A stretch of 64,000 nt of DNA from Lewinellaceae bacterium (GCA_020636325.1 JACJYC010000012.1:62001-126000); one strand, 5' to 3'; counted from the stretch's first letter, positions 46,444 through 55,870 are shown. Numbers and translations are program-made. Notes: generated from the letters alone by a model not told the origin.

Positions 46444-46836
46444 TCACTTCGGCGGTTGCCAGATATCGGCATAACGGATCAGCGAATACGCCTTACGGAG
46501 GTGGACCGGGCGTGCATAATCCGGTTTGACGCTATAAAAAGGAACAACCGGGAACGGGGAAATCATCTCCATTTGCGCCGGAGCGTGCAGGTGATCGGCA
46601 GGAACCTTTAAAGGCAGGTTTGAGTGATCATGTGTTGACTGATGGGCGGAGAAAGCCTTTTTCTCATAATGGAGCTTCAGGAACGCCCAAAAAGTAAGGT
46701 CCGAATATTCCGTCCGGTGTTTAGCGAAGTGCTTGATCAGGACCGGCAACCGGGCAAAGTCCTCTTTGGCCTGTAATGGCATCACAGCTCCAAACAAAAA
46801 GATCGGCAATAATATAATGACCGTTACTTTCCTCAT
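46444..46836 (-). CDS. Small exported hypothetical protein
   Basis: 130 residues with a clear signal peptide (RKVTVIILLPIFLFGAVMPLQA). LPVLIKHFAKHRTEY and FLKLHY, plus many histidines in the mature part (HQSTHDHSN), look like a conserved Bacteroidota family whose members often lie near metal-transport genes; I know no function. The nickel-type permease is the next gene upstream. Confidence 0.72.
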   Translation of the reverse strand: MRKVTVIILLPIFLFGAVMPLQAKEDFARLPVLIKHFAKHRTEYSDLTFWAFLKLHYEKKAFSAHQSTHDHSNLPLKVPADHLHAPAQMEMISPFPVVPFYSVKPDYARPVHLRKAYSLIRYADIWQPPK

Positions 46837-46975
46837 CAGTGCAAGCAGTGGTACAAAAATAGATCAAGTACGGCTGAAAAACGGTGATATTTGTCACTGT
46901 TGGCGTATTTGCGCCAGAATCGGGGCAATGGGCTGAAATGTTTTCGGGTCATACCCCTCCGTCGTTTGAAGGCAT

Positions 46976-47620
46976 TCAACCCAAATTCACTGCCAGCACA
47001 AAAGCGCCGTATCCGATGCACAATACCGACGACAGCAGGATCAGCCCGGATTGAAGTCCGTGTTTCCCATGCAGTTTGCGGGAGAACGGCAGGCTGAAAA
47101 TCCCCGCCGCCACCAACATCCCCGCAATGGAGCCGACCCCGAAAATGGCCAGGTACAGCAGGCTGTTGAAACTGCCCTGGATCTCCGTCATGACCAGCAG
47201 GATCATAGCGCCGCTACCGGCCAGGCCATGGACCAACCCGACACCGTAGGCCAGGTGGTGGTGGTGATGATGATCCATCAACGGGTGGTGCTCATGATCG
47301 ATATGGCGGCGGTGCAACTTTCGATGCCGGAAAAACTGGAACAACCGGAAACAGCCCAACCCGATCAGCATGAACCCGACCAGGGCCTCAAACCAGGCAA
47401 AGACCGTTTTATCAACGGCCACCTTGCCCAATATGACCACCAGGCCGATCAGGAAGATCATAGAGGTATGGCCCAGCCCCCAGAAGATCCCGTCCTTGAG
47501 GGCCAGATTGAGCTTATCCCGCTTGGTGACGATGTTGCTGACCGCAACCAGGTGGTCTGCCTCAAACGCATGGCCGAATCCGACCACTGCTGCAAACAAC
47601 AAAGGAAAGGTGGTTTCCAT
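46976..47620 (-). CDS. NicO/UreH-type nickel (cobalt) permease
   Basis: 214 residues, about six transmembrane helices. The NiCoT/NicO signature HX4DH is present in GHAFEADH, followed by WGLGHTS. A cytoplasmic or periplasmic loop is extremely His-rich (HHPLMDHHHHHH), consistent with Ni2+ binding. The hydrogenase-maturation genes hypEDCF lie on the same strand beyond the repeat/intron block, which makes nickel supply for a [NiFe] hydrogenase the most likely role; urease is an alternative. Confidence 0.85.
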   Translation of the reverse strand: METTFPLLFAAVVGFGHAFEADHLVAVSNIVTKRDKLNLALKDGIFWGLGHTSMIFLIGLVVILGKVAVDKTVFAWFEALVGFMLIGLGCFRLFQFFRHRKLHRRHIDHEHHPLMDHHHHHHLAYGVGLVHGLAGSGAMILLVMTEIQGSFNSLLYLAIFGVGSIAGMLVAAGIFSLPFSRKLHGKHGLQSGLILLSSVLCIGYGAFVLAVNLG

Positions 47621-47660
47621 ATGGCGATGTGAATTTTGTTATGTCCCTGAATCCGGCCGC

Positions 47661-48018
47661 TTACCACTCACGACGGCCCTTTCGCGTAACAAAAACGGAC
47701 TTCTCCGATTTGCATTCGCAATACGGATGCCTTTCCCCCTGATTGAGCTGCCCGGTACAGCGGTCCGTTAGGATCGCAATACCTGTAGCACCCCGGCAAC
47801 ACGCAAGCCACCGGCCTGTATGGCCGGCATATGAAGATCTGCGACGCCCGTTGAAATCCTTTCTATCCATATTTAATGGGCCCGGTTTGGAGCAATCACA
47901 TACCGGCCCTACAGGCCGGGAACCCAATATTCAAACCGAGCGCTACAAATATCGCGGACCTAAAGGCCCGCACAGCTGTTTTGTCACGAAGGAAGGATTT
48001 CCTTACGCGAAAGCTGCG
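47661..48018 (+). repeat. 358-bp tandem repeat, copy 1
   Basis: First of three head-to-tail copies of exactly 358 bases. Each unit holds two inverted-repeat pairs: CCGGCCTGTAGGGCCGG (here with one change) with its complement CCGGCCCTACAGGCCGG about 90 bases away, and TTACGCGAAAG with CTTTCGCGTAA spanning the junction between units. Open frames within it are not convincing genes. Strand is arbitrary. Confidence 0.9.
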
Positions 48019-48376
48019 TTACCACTTACGACGGCCCTTTCGCGTAACAAAAATGGACTTCTTCGATTTGCATTCGCAATACGGATGCCTTTCCCCCTGA
48101 TTGAGCTGCCCGGTACAGCGGTCCGTTAGGATCGCAATACCTGTAGCACCCCGGCAACACGTAAGCCACCGGCCTGTAGGGCCGGCATATGAAGATCTGC
48201 GACGCCCGTTGAAATCCTTTCTATCCATATTTATTGGGCCCGGTTTGGAGCAATCACATACCGGCCCTACAGGCCGGGAACCCAATATTCAAACCGAGCG
48301 CTACAAATATCGCGGACCTAAAGGCCCGCACAGCTATTTTGTCACGAAGGATGGATCTCCTTACGCGAAAGCTCCG
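48019..48376 (+). repeat. 358-bp tandem repeat, copy 2
   Basis: Second copy, nearly identical to copy 1 at the same 358-base period. Differences are scattered single bases. Confidence 0.92.
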
Positions 48377-48931
48377 TTACGACTTACGACGGCCCTTTCG
48401 CGTAACAAAAATGGACTTCTTCGATTTGTATTCGCAATACCGATGCCTTTCCACCTGATTGAGCTGCCCGGTACAGCGGTCCGTTAGGATCGCCATATCT
48501 GGTGTGCCGGGCATGGCACTACGCTAAAGGGTGAGAAAGATACGCAAGTATCGGACAAGTCCCAAGGGGGCCAACTGACGGGAACCCCATAGCCAAAGCC
48601 AAGGGTGTCTCGGGCGACCGGGAATCTGAAGGAAGGCGGCGGCAAAGTCCAGGTGCGGACGAACAGAAACTGAATAGTAGGCCTGTTGAACTGGGGAAGC
48701 GTACCAGAGAGCGCCTAATCCCAACAGTCAGTCGGAGGTTCGACGGGTAAATTCAGCCGCAGCGGACGCAAGTGTAGTGTCTTACCCCGGGAGGCCTGGC
48801 GCTGGGGCCATTGTCGGAGGTACGAGCGAGTACTGAAGAAATCCAAGCAGCCAGGAGTCAGCAGAGGGCGTAGTACCGAGGCGAAAGCCGAGGGAAGGCC
48901 TGAATTCTCAAACCAAGGAAGCAACCACCAA

Positions 48932-50344
48932 ATGAGTAAAGACGACAAAGAGCCGAAACAGAGCCGAAGCTACAAACAAGGGAACTTGTTTGAGAGCCAG
49001 GGCGGCGCATGGGGCAAAGCGGAAGGCGGTACCAACCGGAGTGCCATGCGGGCAGAGCTGTCTTCTCGTCTGGTGGCGCAGCGAGCCTTGACCACGGGGA
49101 TCGTGGACAAAATATCGGAACATGGGTCCTTAGCAAAAGCCTTTAAGGAAGTGAGAAGCAACCAAGGAGCAGCAGGCATAGACGGAGTAAGCCTGGAGGA
49201 ATATGAGCGCCGTTTGACGGAGCACATAGGACATCTACAGGAGGCACTACGCAAAGGCACATATCGCCCCCAAGCGGTAAGGGGAGTAGAAATACCTAAG
49301 CCGAATGGAGGCAAGCGCCTATTGGGTATACCTACGGTAGAAGACCGGGTGGTACAACAAAGCATTCAAAACGCTCTGCAAATCGTATATGACCCCTACT
49401 TCAGTGAATACAGTTACGGGTTCCGCCCGGGCCGCTCGGCCCACCAGGCGGTAGAACAGGCCGCCTGTTACGTCATGGAAGGCAAAGTGTGGGTGGTGGA
49501 TATAGATCTGAAAAGCTTTTTCGACGAGATCAACCATGAACGATTAATGAGTCGTCTAGGGAAAGTAATCTCGGATGAGAGGCTTTTGAAACTAATCCGC
49601 CGCTACCTGAAAGCCGGCATGATGCAGGATGGACTGTGCAGCCAACGAATAGCAGGAACGCCGCAAGGCGGGCCGCTATCGCCGCTGCTGTCCAATATAG
49701 TACTGGATGAACTGGATCGGGAGCTGGAAGCAAGAGGGTTAAGCTTTGCCCGTTATGCCGACGATTGTAACATCTTCGTGAAGAGCCAACGGTCAGCCCA
49801 GCGCGTACTGGCGTCGCTAACCCGGTTCATCGAAGAGAAGCTCAAACTGAAAATCAACCGCGAGAAGAGTGGAGTAAGGCGCTGCGATCAAGTCAAATTC
49901 CTGGGCCACACCGTGGAACAGAACGGCAAGATAAGGATCGCCGATGCCAGCATCAAACGGTTGAAGATGAAGATCCGGGAAGTAACCAAACGCAACCGAG
50001 GGCTATCGTTCAGCCGGGTGATAATGGAAACCAACCGGGTCATCCAAGGATGGGCAGTTTACTATCGCCGATGCAACACTTGGCTGTCAAGACTCAAAGA
50101 ACTGGATGGCTGGATACGCAGGCGCCTACGGTGCTACGCGCTTAAACAGCACCAAAAGCGCTACCCAACCTATCGCTTTCTAAGAAGCCTGGGCTTAGGT
50201 GAAAACCAAGCCTGGGCTGCGGTAATGTACCGGAAGTGGTGGCCAATGGCCAATTACCCACCGATATTGAAAGTGATGGGCATCCGATGGTTTGCAGAAC
50301 AGGGGCTTAAGTCCCTGGCAGAGGTCCAAGCGGTTAAACGTTAG
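48932..50344 (+). CDS. ltrA: Group II intron-encoded reverse transcriptase/maturase
   Basis: 470 residues. The RT domain is complete (YGFRPGRSAHQA, VVDIDLKSFFD, GTPQGGPLSPLLSNI, FARYADDCNIF with the catalytic YADD). A maturase (X) domain follows (GWAVYYRR) and then a C-terminal segment ending LAEVQAVKR. No HNH endonuclease domain was seen, so the intron probably uses endonuclease-independent targeting. It assists splicing and reverse-splices the intron into DNA. All key residues are intact, so it may be active. Confidence 0.96.
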   Translation: MSKDDKEPKQSRSYKQGNLFESQGGAWGKAEGGTNRSAMRAELSSRLVAQRALTTGIVDKISEHGSLAKAFKEVRSNQGAAGIDGVSLEEYERRLTEHIGHLQEALRKGTYRPQAVRGVEIPKPNGGKRLLGIPTVEDRVVQQSIQNALQIVYDPYFSEYSYGFRPGRSAHQAVEQAACYVMEGKVWVVDIDLKSFFDEINHERLMSRLGKVISDERLLKLIRRYLKAGMMQDGLCSQRIAGTPQGGPLSPLLSNIVLDELDRELEARGLSFARYADDCNIFVKSQRSAQRVLASLTRFIEEKLKLKINREKSGVRRCDQVKFLGHTVEQNGKIRIADASIKRLKMKIREVTKRNRGLSFSRVIMETNRVIQGWAVYYRRCNTWLSRLKELDGWIRRRLRCYALKQHQKRYPTYRFLRSLGLGENQAWAAVMYRKWWPMANYPPILKVMGIRWFAEQGLKSLAEVQAVKR

Positions 50345-50348
50345 AGGA

Positions 50349-50411
50349 AACCGCCGTGGTACGTTAAAGCGTATGCCCGGTGGTGTGGGGGGGACGGCGG
50401 CGAAAGCCGCT
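50349..50411 (+). ncRNA. Group II intron domains V and VI
   Basis: Domain V candidate at about 50349-50384: outer stem ACCGCCG/CGGTGGT, inner stem TACG/CGTA with a short loop. Domain VI contains GCGGC-GAAA-GCCGC near 50397-50411 and an unpaired A shortly after (about 50413) that could be the branch point. Drawn by eye. Confidence 0.7.
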
Positions 50412-50657
50412 TACCCATCCCGATTAGCACCCCGGCAACACGCAAGCCACCGGCCTGTAGGGCCGGCATATGAAAATCTGCGACGCCCGTTGAAATCCAT
50501 TCTATCCATATTTAATGGGCCCGGTTTGGAGCAATCACATACCGGCCCTACAGGCCGGGAACCCAATATTCAAACCGAGCGCTACAAATATCGCGGACCT
50601 AAAGGCCCGCACAGCTGTTTTGTCATGAAGGATGGATCTCCTTACGCGAAAGCTGCG

Positions 50658-50798
50658 TTACCACTTCCGACTTATCCTTCGACTACGCTCAGGAGATCCC
50701 CACTTACGACTTACCACTTACGACTTACGACTTACAACTTACAACTTACGACTTACGACTTACGACTAACGACTTACAACTTACGACTTACAACTACC
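50658..50798. repeat. Short tandem ACTTACG/ACTTACA repeats
   Basis: A CCTTCGACTACGCTCAGG element (50675-50692) followed by about ten degenerate copies of a 10-base unit (ACTTACGACT). It belongs to the same style of intergenic repeat as those at 38158 and 60259. No gene. Confidence 0.8.
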
Positions 50799-51857
50799 CT
50801 AACAAATCCGCGGCAATTGCTCCCCGACCAGCATATTCACCACCCGTTTGCCGCCGATCCGGCTGGTCATCACCACCTGCCTGGGGTGGGCTTCCGTTAC
50901 CTGACCGATCATGGCGGCATCCTTCCCGCCTTCAAGGCCGCGCAGGCGCCGCACAAAGTCATCTGCGATCTCCGCCCTGACGACGGCCAGAAAGATCCCT
51001 TCATTGGCCACATACAGGGGGTCGAGGCCCAGGAGCTCGCAGGCGCCGGAAACCGCATCGTCAACCGGGATATCCTTTTGAAAAAGGTCAATGCCGAGGC
51101 GGGTGTCCCGCGCGATTTCCGTCAATACGGTAGCTGCGCCGCCCCTTGTCGGATCGCGCAGCAGGTGGATATCTTCGCCGAACTCATCCAGCAGGTCCCG
51201 GACCATGTGGTTGAGGTTGCGGGTATCGCTTTCGAGGGCGGTTTCGAATTCCAACCCTTTGCGGACCGACAATATGGCGATGCCGTGCGCAGCCAGGTTG
51301 CCGCTGACGATGACCTTGTCGCCAGCCTGAATCCTGCAGGCCCGGATATCAGCCCTGGGGTGGACCTCGCCGACCCCGGTGGTGTTGATAAAGATCTTGT
51401 CGCCTTTACCCCGTTCCACTACCTTGGTGTCGCCGGTCACAACCTTTACCCCGGCTTTCTCGCAGGCGTATTTGATGGACACCAGGATGTCCCAGAACGC
51501 CTTCATGGTCAGGCCTTCCTCCAGGATGAAACCCAGGGAGAGGTACCTGGGGATAGCGCCGCACATGGCCAGGTCGTTCACCGTTCCGTTCACGGCCAGC
51601 TCGCCGATATTGCCGCCTGGAAAGAAGATGGGGGATACGACAAAACTGTCGGTGGTAAAAGCCACTTTTCCGTTCAGGTTAAGGGTGGCGCCGTCGTGGC
51701 GTTCGTCCAGCCATTCGTTGCTCAGCAGGTCGAACACGCCGCTGTCGAGGAGCCTGTTGGTCAGCAAGCCGCCGCTGCCGTGTCCCAGGGTGATGACGTC
51801 GAAGTCGAGGGCGGGCATCGGGCAGGAAAGCTGCATTTTTATTTTTTCGTGTGTCAT
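50799..51857 (-). CDS. hypE: HypE, carbamoyl dehydratase for [NiFe]-hydrogenase cyanide ligand
   Basis: 352 residues of the AIR synthase-like fold. Accepts the carbamoyl group from HypF on its C-terminal cysteine and dehydrates it to thiocyanate. The terminal PRIC motif with the essential Cys as last residue is intact. GHGSGG, TTDSFVVSPIFFPGG and DPTRGG are typical. Follows hypD by 12 bases in the order hypF-hypC-hypD-hypE. Confidence 0.97.
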   Translation of the reverse strand: MTHEKIKMQLSCPMPALDFDVITLGHGSGGLLTNRLLDSGVFDLLSNEWLDERHDGATLNLNGKVAFTTDSFVVSPIFFPGGNIGELAVNGTVNDLAMCGAIPRYLSLGFILEEGLTMKAFWDILVSIKYACEKAGVKVVTGDTKVVERGKGDKIFINTTGVGEVHPRADIRACRIQAGDKVIVSGNLAAHGIAILSVRKGLEFETALESDTRNLNHMVRDLLDEFGEDIHLLRDPTRGGAATVLTEIARDTRLGIDLFQKDIPVDDAVSGACELLGLDPLYVANEGIFLAVVRAEIADDFVRRLRGLEGGKDAAMIGQVTEAHPRQVVMTSRIGGKRVVNMLVGEQLPRIC

Positions 51858-51869
51858 GGCAATACCTGT

Positions 51870-52979
51870 TTAAGCAACCGTTTCCAGGTCCTGGATGGCC
51901 TGATGGAAATGGTAATAAGCCGCACAAGCCCCTTCCGAACTCACCATTGGTGCGCCCAGGGGCGATTCGGGTTTGCATTTTTTGCCGAATTGCGGGCATT
52001 CGCCGGGTTTTTTAATGCCTTTCAGGATCAGCCCGGCTATGCATTCCTCGCTTTCACGGGCCTTCCCGATGTTCACGCTGAATTTCAGGTTGGCGTCGTA
52101 GCGTTCAAACCCGGGCCGCAATTCATAGCCGCTCATCGGAATGGAGCCGATCCCGCGCCATTCGCGATCGCCGGTCCGGAAGACCTGCCGGATCACCTTT
52201 TGCGCTTCGGGATTGCCTTCAGGGCGGACCACCCGGCTGTACTGATTTTCCACCCGGGCCTCTCCTTTCTCCAGTTGCCGGACGGTCATCAGGATGCCCT
52301 GCAGGAGGTCGACCGGCTCGAACCCGGTCACGACGATCGGAATGCGATACCGTTCCGCCAACGGGTGGTATTCATCAATGCCCATAATGGCGCAAACATG
52401 TCCAGCCGCCAGAAACCCCTGGATATGGCTCTCCTCGTCGTTCATGACGGCTTCAATGGCCGGGGGCACCAGCACGTGCGAAGCCAGGATGGCATAATTG
52501 GACACGCCGGCCCGGTGGGCATGCAACACGGAAAGGGCGTTGGCGGGCGCGGTCGTTTCAAAGCCGACGGCAAAAAAAACGACTTCCCTGTCCGGGTTGT
52601 CCTGCGCCAGCTTCACAGCCTCCAGCGGCGAGTACAGGATGCGGACGTCGGCGCCGGCGGCCTTGGCCTCCAGGAGGCTTTTGCCGGAACCCGGCACGCG
52701 CAGCATATCCCCGAAAGAACACAGGATCACGCCCTTTTCTTCCGCCAGGAACACCGCCTTGTCGATCAGGTTCAGGGGCGTCACGCAGACCGGGCAACCG
52801 GGGCCGTGCACCATGCGCACCTCATCCGGCAGCATGTTCAGAATGCCGTTCTTGACCAGGCTGTGGGTCTGGCCGCCGCATACTTCCATGATGGTCCACG
52901 GACGGGTTGCGGCCTTGTTGATCTCGTCGAGGTACCTGGCGACCAGGTCGGGATCGCGATATTCGGTCAGGAATTTCAT
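51870..52979 (-). CDS. hypD: HypD, [4Fe-4S] scaffold for Fe(CN)2CO assembly
   Basis: About 369 residues from the ATG at 52979 (KFLTEYRDPDL start, standard for the family; a longer frame to 53039 was rejected). MEVCGGQTH, GPGCPVCV and FAVGFETTAP are the conserved iron and cluster-binding motifs; C-terminal cysteines in KKPGECPQFGKKCKP and SSEGACAAYY bind the Fe-S cluster. Works with HypC and HypE to assemble the diatomic-ligand iron. Confidence 0.97.
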   Translation of the reverse strand: MKFLTEYRDPDLVARYLDEINKAATRPWTIMEVCGGQTHSLVKNGILNMLPDEVRMVHGPGCPVCVTPLNLIDKAVFLAEEKGVILCSFGDMLRVPGSGKSLLEAKAAGADVRILYSPLEAVKLAQDNPDREVVFFAVGFETTAPANALSVLHAHRAGVSNYAILASHVLVPPAIEAVMNDEESHIQGFLAAGHVCAIMGIDEYHPLAERYRIPIVVTGFEPVDLLQGILMTVRQLEKGEARVENQYSRVVRPEGNPEAQKVIRQVFRTGDREWRGIGSIPMSGYELRPGFERYDANLKFSVNIGKARESEECIAGLILKGIKKPGECPQFGKKCKPESPLGAPMVSSEGACAAYYHFHQAIQDLETVA

Positions 52980-52989
52980 ACTGCTGAAA

Positions 52990-53262
52990 TTAAGGAATAG
53001 CGCCCTGGTCATCGGTCTGGCCCAATTCCTCCAGATCACCGATCTCTTTGAGGTATTGGAAGGTCTTCATCGCCTCTTCTTCGTCCACCAGACTGATGGC
53101 TACCCCGACGTGCACCAGCACATAATCGCCGACGGCCGCCTGCGGTACCATTTCGAGGCTGGCTTCCTTGACAATGCCGCCGAAGGAAACTCTCGCCATC
53201 CTGAAAAGGCCTTCAAACCGGTCCTCAATCGACACGATCTTACCTGGAATCGCTAAACACAT
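52990..53262 (-). CDS. hypC: HypC, hydrogenase assembly chaperone
   Basis: 90 residues starting MCLAIPGKIVSI, with the essential Cys2 after Met. The ATG at 53262 was chosen because the family always begins MC; the frame extends to 53286. GDYVLVHVGVAI is the conserved beta-barrel part. Its start overlaps the end of hypF by 23 bases, and hypD starts 10 bases downstream. Confidence 0.96.
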   Translation of the reverse strand: MCLAIPGKIVSIEDRFEGLFRMARVSFGGIVKEASLEMVPQAAVGDYVLVHVGVAISLVDEEEAMKTFQYLKEIGDLEELGQTDDQGAIP

Positions 53263-55585
53263 GGTTATCGGTTTTATCTTGTACAATGGATTCCTTGCCC
53301 GCCCTGATCTGATACCAGATCAGCTGGCCGAAGGATACGCATTCGTCATTGGGTGACAATTCCCTGTGAAAATAAAGGTCAAACCTGGTGTCCAGGTGAA
53401 ATATGATAAGGTCAACAAGCAGGCTGTTCTGGAAAACGCCGCCGCTGAAGGCAATCTTGTTGATGCCCTGGCGGACGGCCGCAGCTTCGATCAATTGCAC
53501 CAGCGAATAGTGAAATCTGGCCGCAATCCGGTCTTTCGGCTCTCCTTTGAGCAGGTCCCGGATGATGCCGTTCATCAAAATCCGGGTCGGAGCGACCGGA
53601 AAGGCGGATTCTTCGGCAAAATATCCGGCGTCAAAGTGTAAGCCATTCCTTTTACAATAACCCTCGGCAAGCCGTTCCAGTTGCGAGGCGGCTTCTCCTT
53701 CGAAGGTCTGCCGGTCCATGAGGCCCAGCAGCGAGGCAACGGCATCGAATATCCGGCCGACGCTGGAGGTTTTCAACGCGTCCTCGTTGGCCAGCATCCG
53801 GCGGTACAAATCCCATTCCCGCCGGGTGAATTTGGGGGCGAGCAGTTCCTCCGCCTCCGGCAGGCCATGGCAGGCTGCCAATGCGGAGATCCGCGGCTCT
53901 TTCGGCATTTTATCGCCGAGGATAAAGCCGAAGTACTCGAATTGCCCGCAGCGCCGGAACACGGATTCTTCGTATTGAAAAAATTCACCGCCCCAGATCT
54001 GACCGTCATCCCCGAGGCCGGTACCGTCCCAGATCACGCCGAGAACGGGCTCCGAACAGGCGGTCAGGTCGTTTTCAGCCAGTACCGCGGCAAAATGAGC
54101 GATATGGTGCTGAACCTGTTCTGCGGGGATCTCCAGGTCGGCAGCCAGCTGCAACCCGTATTCCGTCGAGGGGTACCCCGGATGTTTATCGGTCAGGATC
54201 AACTCAGGGAAGGTATTGAAAAGCTGAAAGAAATGCTGTGCGGTATGGCGGTAATGCTCCTGGGCATCAAATGCTTCCAGGTCGCCGAGGTATTGGCTGA
54301 CAAAGGTATTGCCCCTGTGGAAATAGGTGAACGTACTTTTGAGCATGGCGCCGGCGGCCAGTATGCAATCTTGCGGCAAATCCGGGCTTTTGCCTGCATA
54401 ATTGGGTGCAAACCCGCGCGAACGCCTCAGGACGATCCGCCGTCGGTTAAATGAGGTGAACCGGATCACGCTGTCGTCCTGCGGGATGACGATCTCACGG
54501 TTGTTGACCAGCACATGCCCTGCGATTTGCCGGAGTTCCTCCAGGGCTTTATCATCCCGGTACACGATGGGTGCATTGCTGACATTGCCGCTGGTGGCAA
54601 CAATGGGTTTGCCGAACGCGTCCAGCAGCAGTTCATAAAGCGGCGTGTAGGGCAGCATGACCCCGATCCGGTCCAGGCCGGGCGCAATGGCATCAAACGC
54701 CGTTGAGGCCTGCGTTTTCCGAGCTTTTTCCACCAACACGATGGGGGCGGCAGGCCGGGTCAATTCCGTCCATTCAGGTCCGGCAGGCGCCAGGTCGCGC
54801 TTCAGGGCATCGACGCCCGGGTACATCAGCGCAAACGGTTTGGACGGCCGGTGTTTCCGTTCGCGAAGCAGAGAGACGGCCCTTTCATTTGCCGCATCGC
54901 AAGTGAGCAGGTACCCCCCGATGCCTTTGATGGCCACAATCCCGCCGGCAGCCCAGAGCCGGGCTACGGTTGCCGGGATCTCACCCTGAGGGGTTTCCAG
55001 CGGCCGGTCATCTTGTCCCCAAAGGGCAAGGGTTACGCCGCACGCCGGGCACGAGTTGATCTGGGCGTAGTAGCGCCGGTCGAGCGGATCGCTGTATTCT
55101 TTCGAACAGACCGGGCACATCTCAAAAGGCCCCATGGCCGTATTTTCCCGGTCGTAAGGCAGCCGGCTGATCACCGAATAGCGCGGCCCGCAATGCGTGC
55201 AGGTGGTAAAGGCGTAACCTTTCCGGCGGTTCCCCTCCCGGTGCAGATCAGCGGAACAGGCGTCGCACAGGGCAAAATCAGGGGTGATCAGCAGGTTGGC
55301 AACGCCGGAGGATGCGCTGGAAATGATCCGGAAATCAGGAAAATAACGGGATTCGACGCGCCCGATCCGGTGCCGGGTAATGCCCGACAGCCGGGGCGCC
55401 CGGTCGATCAGGGCCCTGTAAAACCGGTGGACGTATTCCCGGGGGCCGTTGACCTCCACATGCACACCGTCGAGGGCATTGTTGACCGTCCCCGTCAGGC
55501 CGAATTGCCTGGCCAGCATATAGACGTGCGGGCGAAAACCGACGCCCTGCACCTGACCTTCTATATGGATATGCCATGTGGTCAC
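53240..55585 (-). CDS. hypF: HypF, carbamoyltransferase for hydrogenase maturation
   Basis: 781 residues with the full domain order: acylphosphatase (1-90, GQVQGVGFRPHVY), two zinc fingers (CDAC, CTHC, CPVC, CPAC between 105 and 185), YrdC-like (about 200-380, KRKHRPSKPFALM equivalent), and Kae1-like carbamoyltransferase (about 400-760, HHIAHFAAV, GTGLGDDG, SGGVFQN). Makes carbamoyl-AMP and loads HypE. First gene of the hyp operon; a good promoter is seen at 55657-55688. Its Kae1-like domain is a distant relative of the biosynthetic carbamoyltransferase at 4501. Confidence 0.97.
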   Translation of the reverse strand: MTTWHIHIEGQVQGVGFRPHVYMLARQFGLTGTVNNALDGVHVEVNGPREYVHRFYRALIDRAPRLSGITRHRIGRVESRYFPDFRIISSASSGVANLLITPDFALCDACSADLHREGNRRKGYAFTTCTHCGPRYSVISRLPYDRENTAMGPFEMCPVCSKEYSDPLDRRYYAQINSCPACGVTLALWGQDDRPLETPQGEIPATVARLWAAGGIVAIKGIGGYLLTCDAANERAVSLLRERKHRPSKPFALMYPGVDALKRDLAPAGPEWTELTRPAAPIVLVEKARKTQASTAFDAIAPGLDRIGVMLPYTPLYELLLDAFGKPIVATSGNVSNAPIVYRDDKALEELRQIAGHVLVNNREIVIPQDDSVIRFTSFNRRRIVLRRSRGFAPNYAGKSPDLPQDCILAAGAMLKSTFTYFHRGNTFVSQYLGDLEAFDAQEHYRHTAQHFFQLFNTFPELILTDKHPGYPSTEYGLQLAADLEIPAEQVQHHIAHFAAVLAENDLTACSEPVLGVIWDGTGLGDDGQIWGGEFFQYEESVFRRCGQFEYFGFILGDKMPKEPRISALAACHGLPEAEELLAPKFTRREWDLYRRMLANEDALKTSSVGRIFDAVASLLGLMDRQTFEGEAASQLERLAEGYCKRNGLHFDAGYFAEESAFPVAPTRILMNGIIRDLLKGEPKDRIAARFHYSLVQLIEAAAVRQGINKIAFSGGVFQNSLLVDLIIFHLDTRFDLYFHRELSPNDECVSFGQLIWYQIRAGKESIVQDKTDNHVFSDSR

Positions 55586-55656
55586 CCTGTTTCATTTTCT
55601 CAGGTAATCGTTTCCAGGCTCAAAGACCGGAATTTTGTCCCCTTGCCGGTTACCTC

Positions 55657-55688
55657 CAAAATTAAGAAAATAAACCCTGGCCTGCAAA
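55657..55688 (-). promoter_or_regulatory. Candidate Bacteroidota promoter for the hyp operon
   Basis: On the minus strand TTTG (55685-55688), 20 bases, then TAATTTTG (55657-55664); both boxes match the -33/-7 consensus at the right spacing. hypF begins 72 bases downstream. The rest of the 55586-55870 spacer shows only a weak TAATTTAG on the plus strand near 55818 for the divergent operon. Confidence 0.55.
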
Positions 55689-55870
55689 AAATCAGTGATG
55701 ATAAACAGCCGGGAAACCGGTGATTTTTAGCCGTTTAATCGAAGATTGCAGGTTGATTTTCAGGAGAAATTTTCACCGGAGGATACAGATTTCAGGCCGG
55801 GTTCCCCATATTTTTATAATTTAGTGCCATTACCCCGCATCCGAACCGGGAACCAGGATCCAATTCGCTG

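Larger units (their letters stand above)
48502..50424 (+). mobile_element. Group II intron, 1923 bases
   Basis: Begins GTGTG (consensus GUGYG) and ends AT (consensus AY). Encodes a reverse transcriptase/maturase in domain IV. A domain V-like hairpin and a domain VI-like GCGGC-GAAA-GCCGC hairpin precede the 3' end. The flanks rejoin to a perfect repeat unit, so the insertion was clean and without target duplication, as expected for retrohoming. Confidence 0.93.
48377..50657 (+). repeat. 358-bp tandem repeat, copy 3, interrupted by a group II intron
   Basis: Copy 3 is present as 48377-48501 (125 bases) and 50425-50657 (233 bases); together 358 bases, so removal of 48502-50424 restores an exact unit. 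This fixes the intron boundaries. After 50657 the array breaks down into ACTTACG-type short repeats. Confidence 0.9.

Noticed and set aside
47743..48487. Two overlapping 128-codon frames in the repeat array
   Set aside because: They repeat with the 358-bp unit and match no family; products of the repeat, not genes.
47661..50657. CRISPR or rRNA-like array for the 358-bp repeat
   Set aside because: Head-to-tail identical units without unique spacers; no rRNA features.
50292..53000. 902-codon open frame on the plus strand
   Set aside because: Runs antisense across hypE and hypD and through the 358-bp repeat; its translation lacks protein-like structure whereas hypE/hypD are intact and family-matching.
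54851..55723. 290-codon frame on the plus strand
   Set aside because: Antisense to hypF; no motif.
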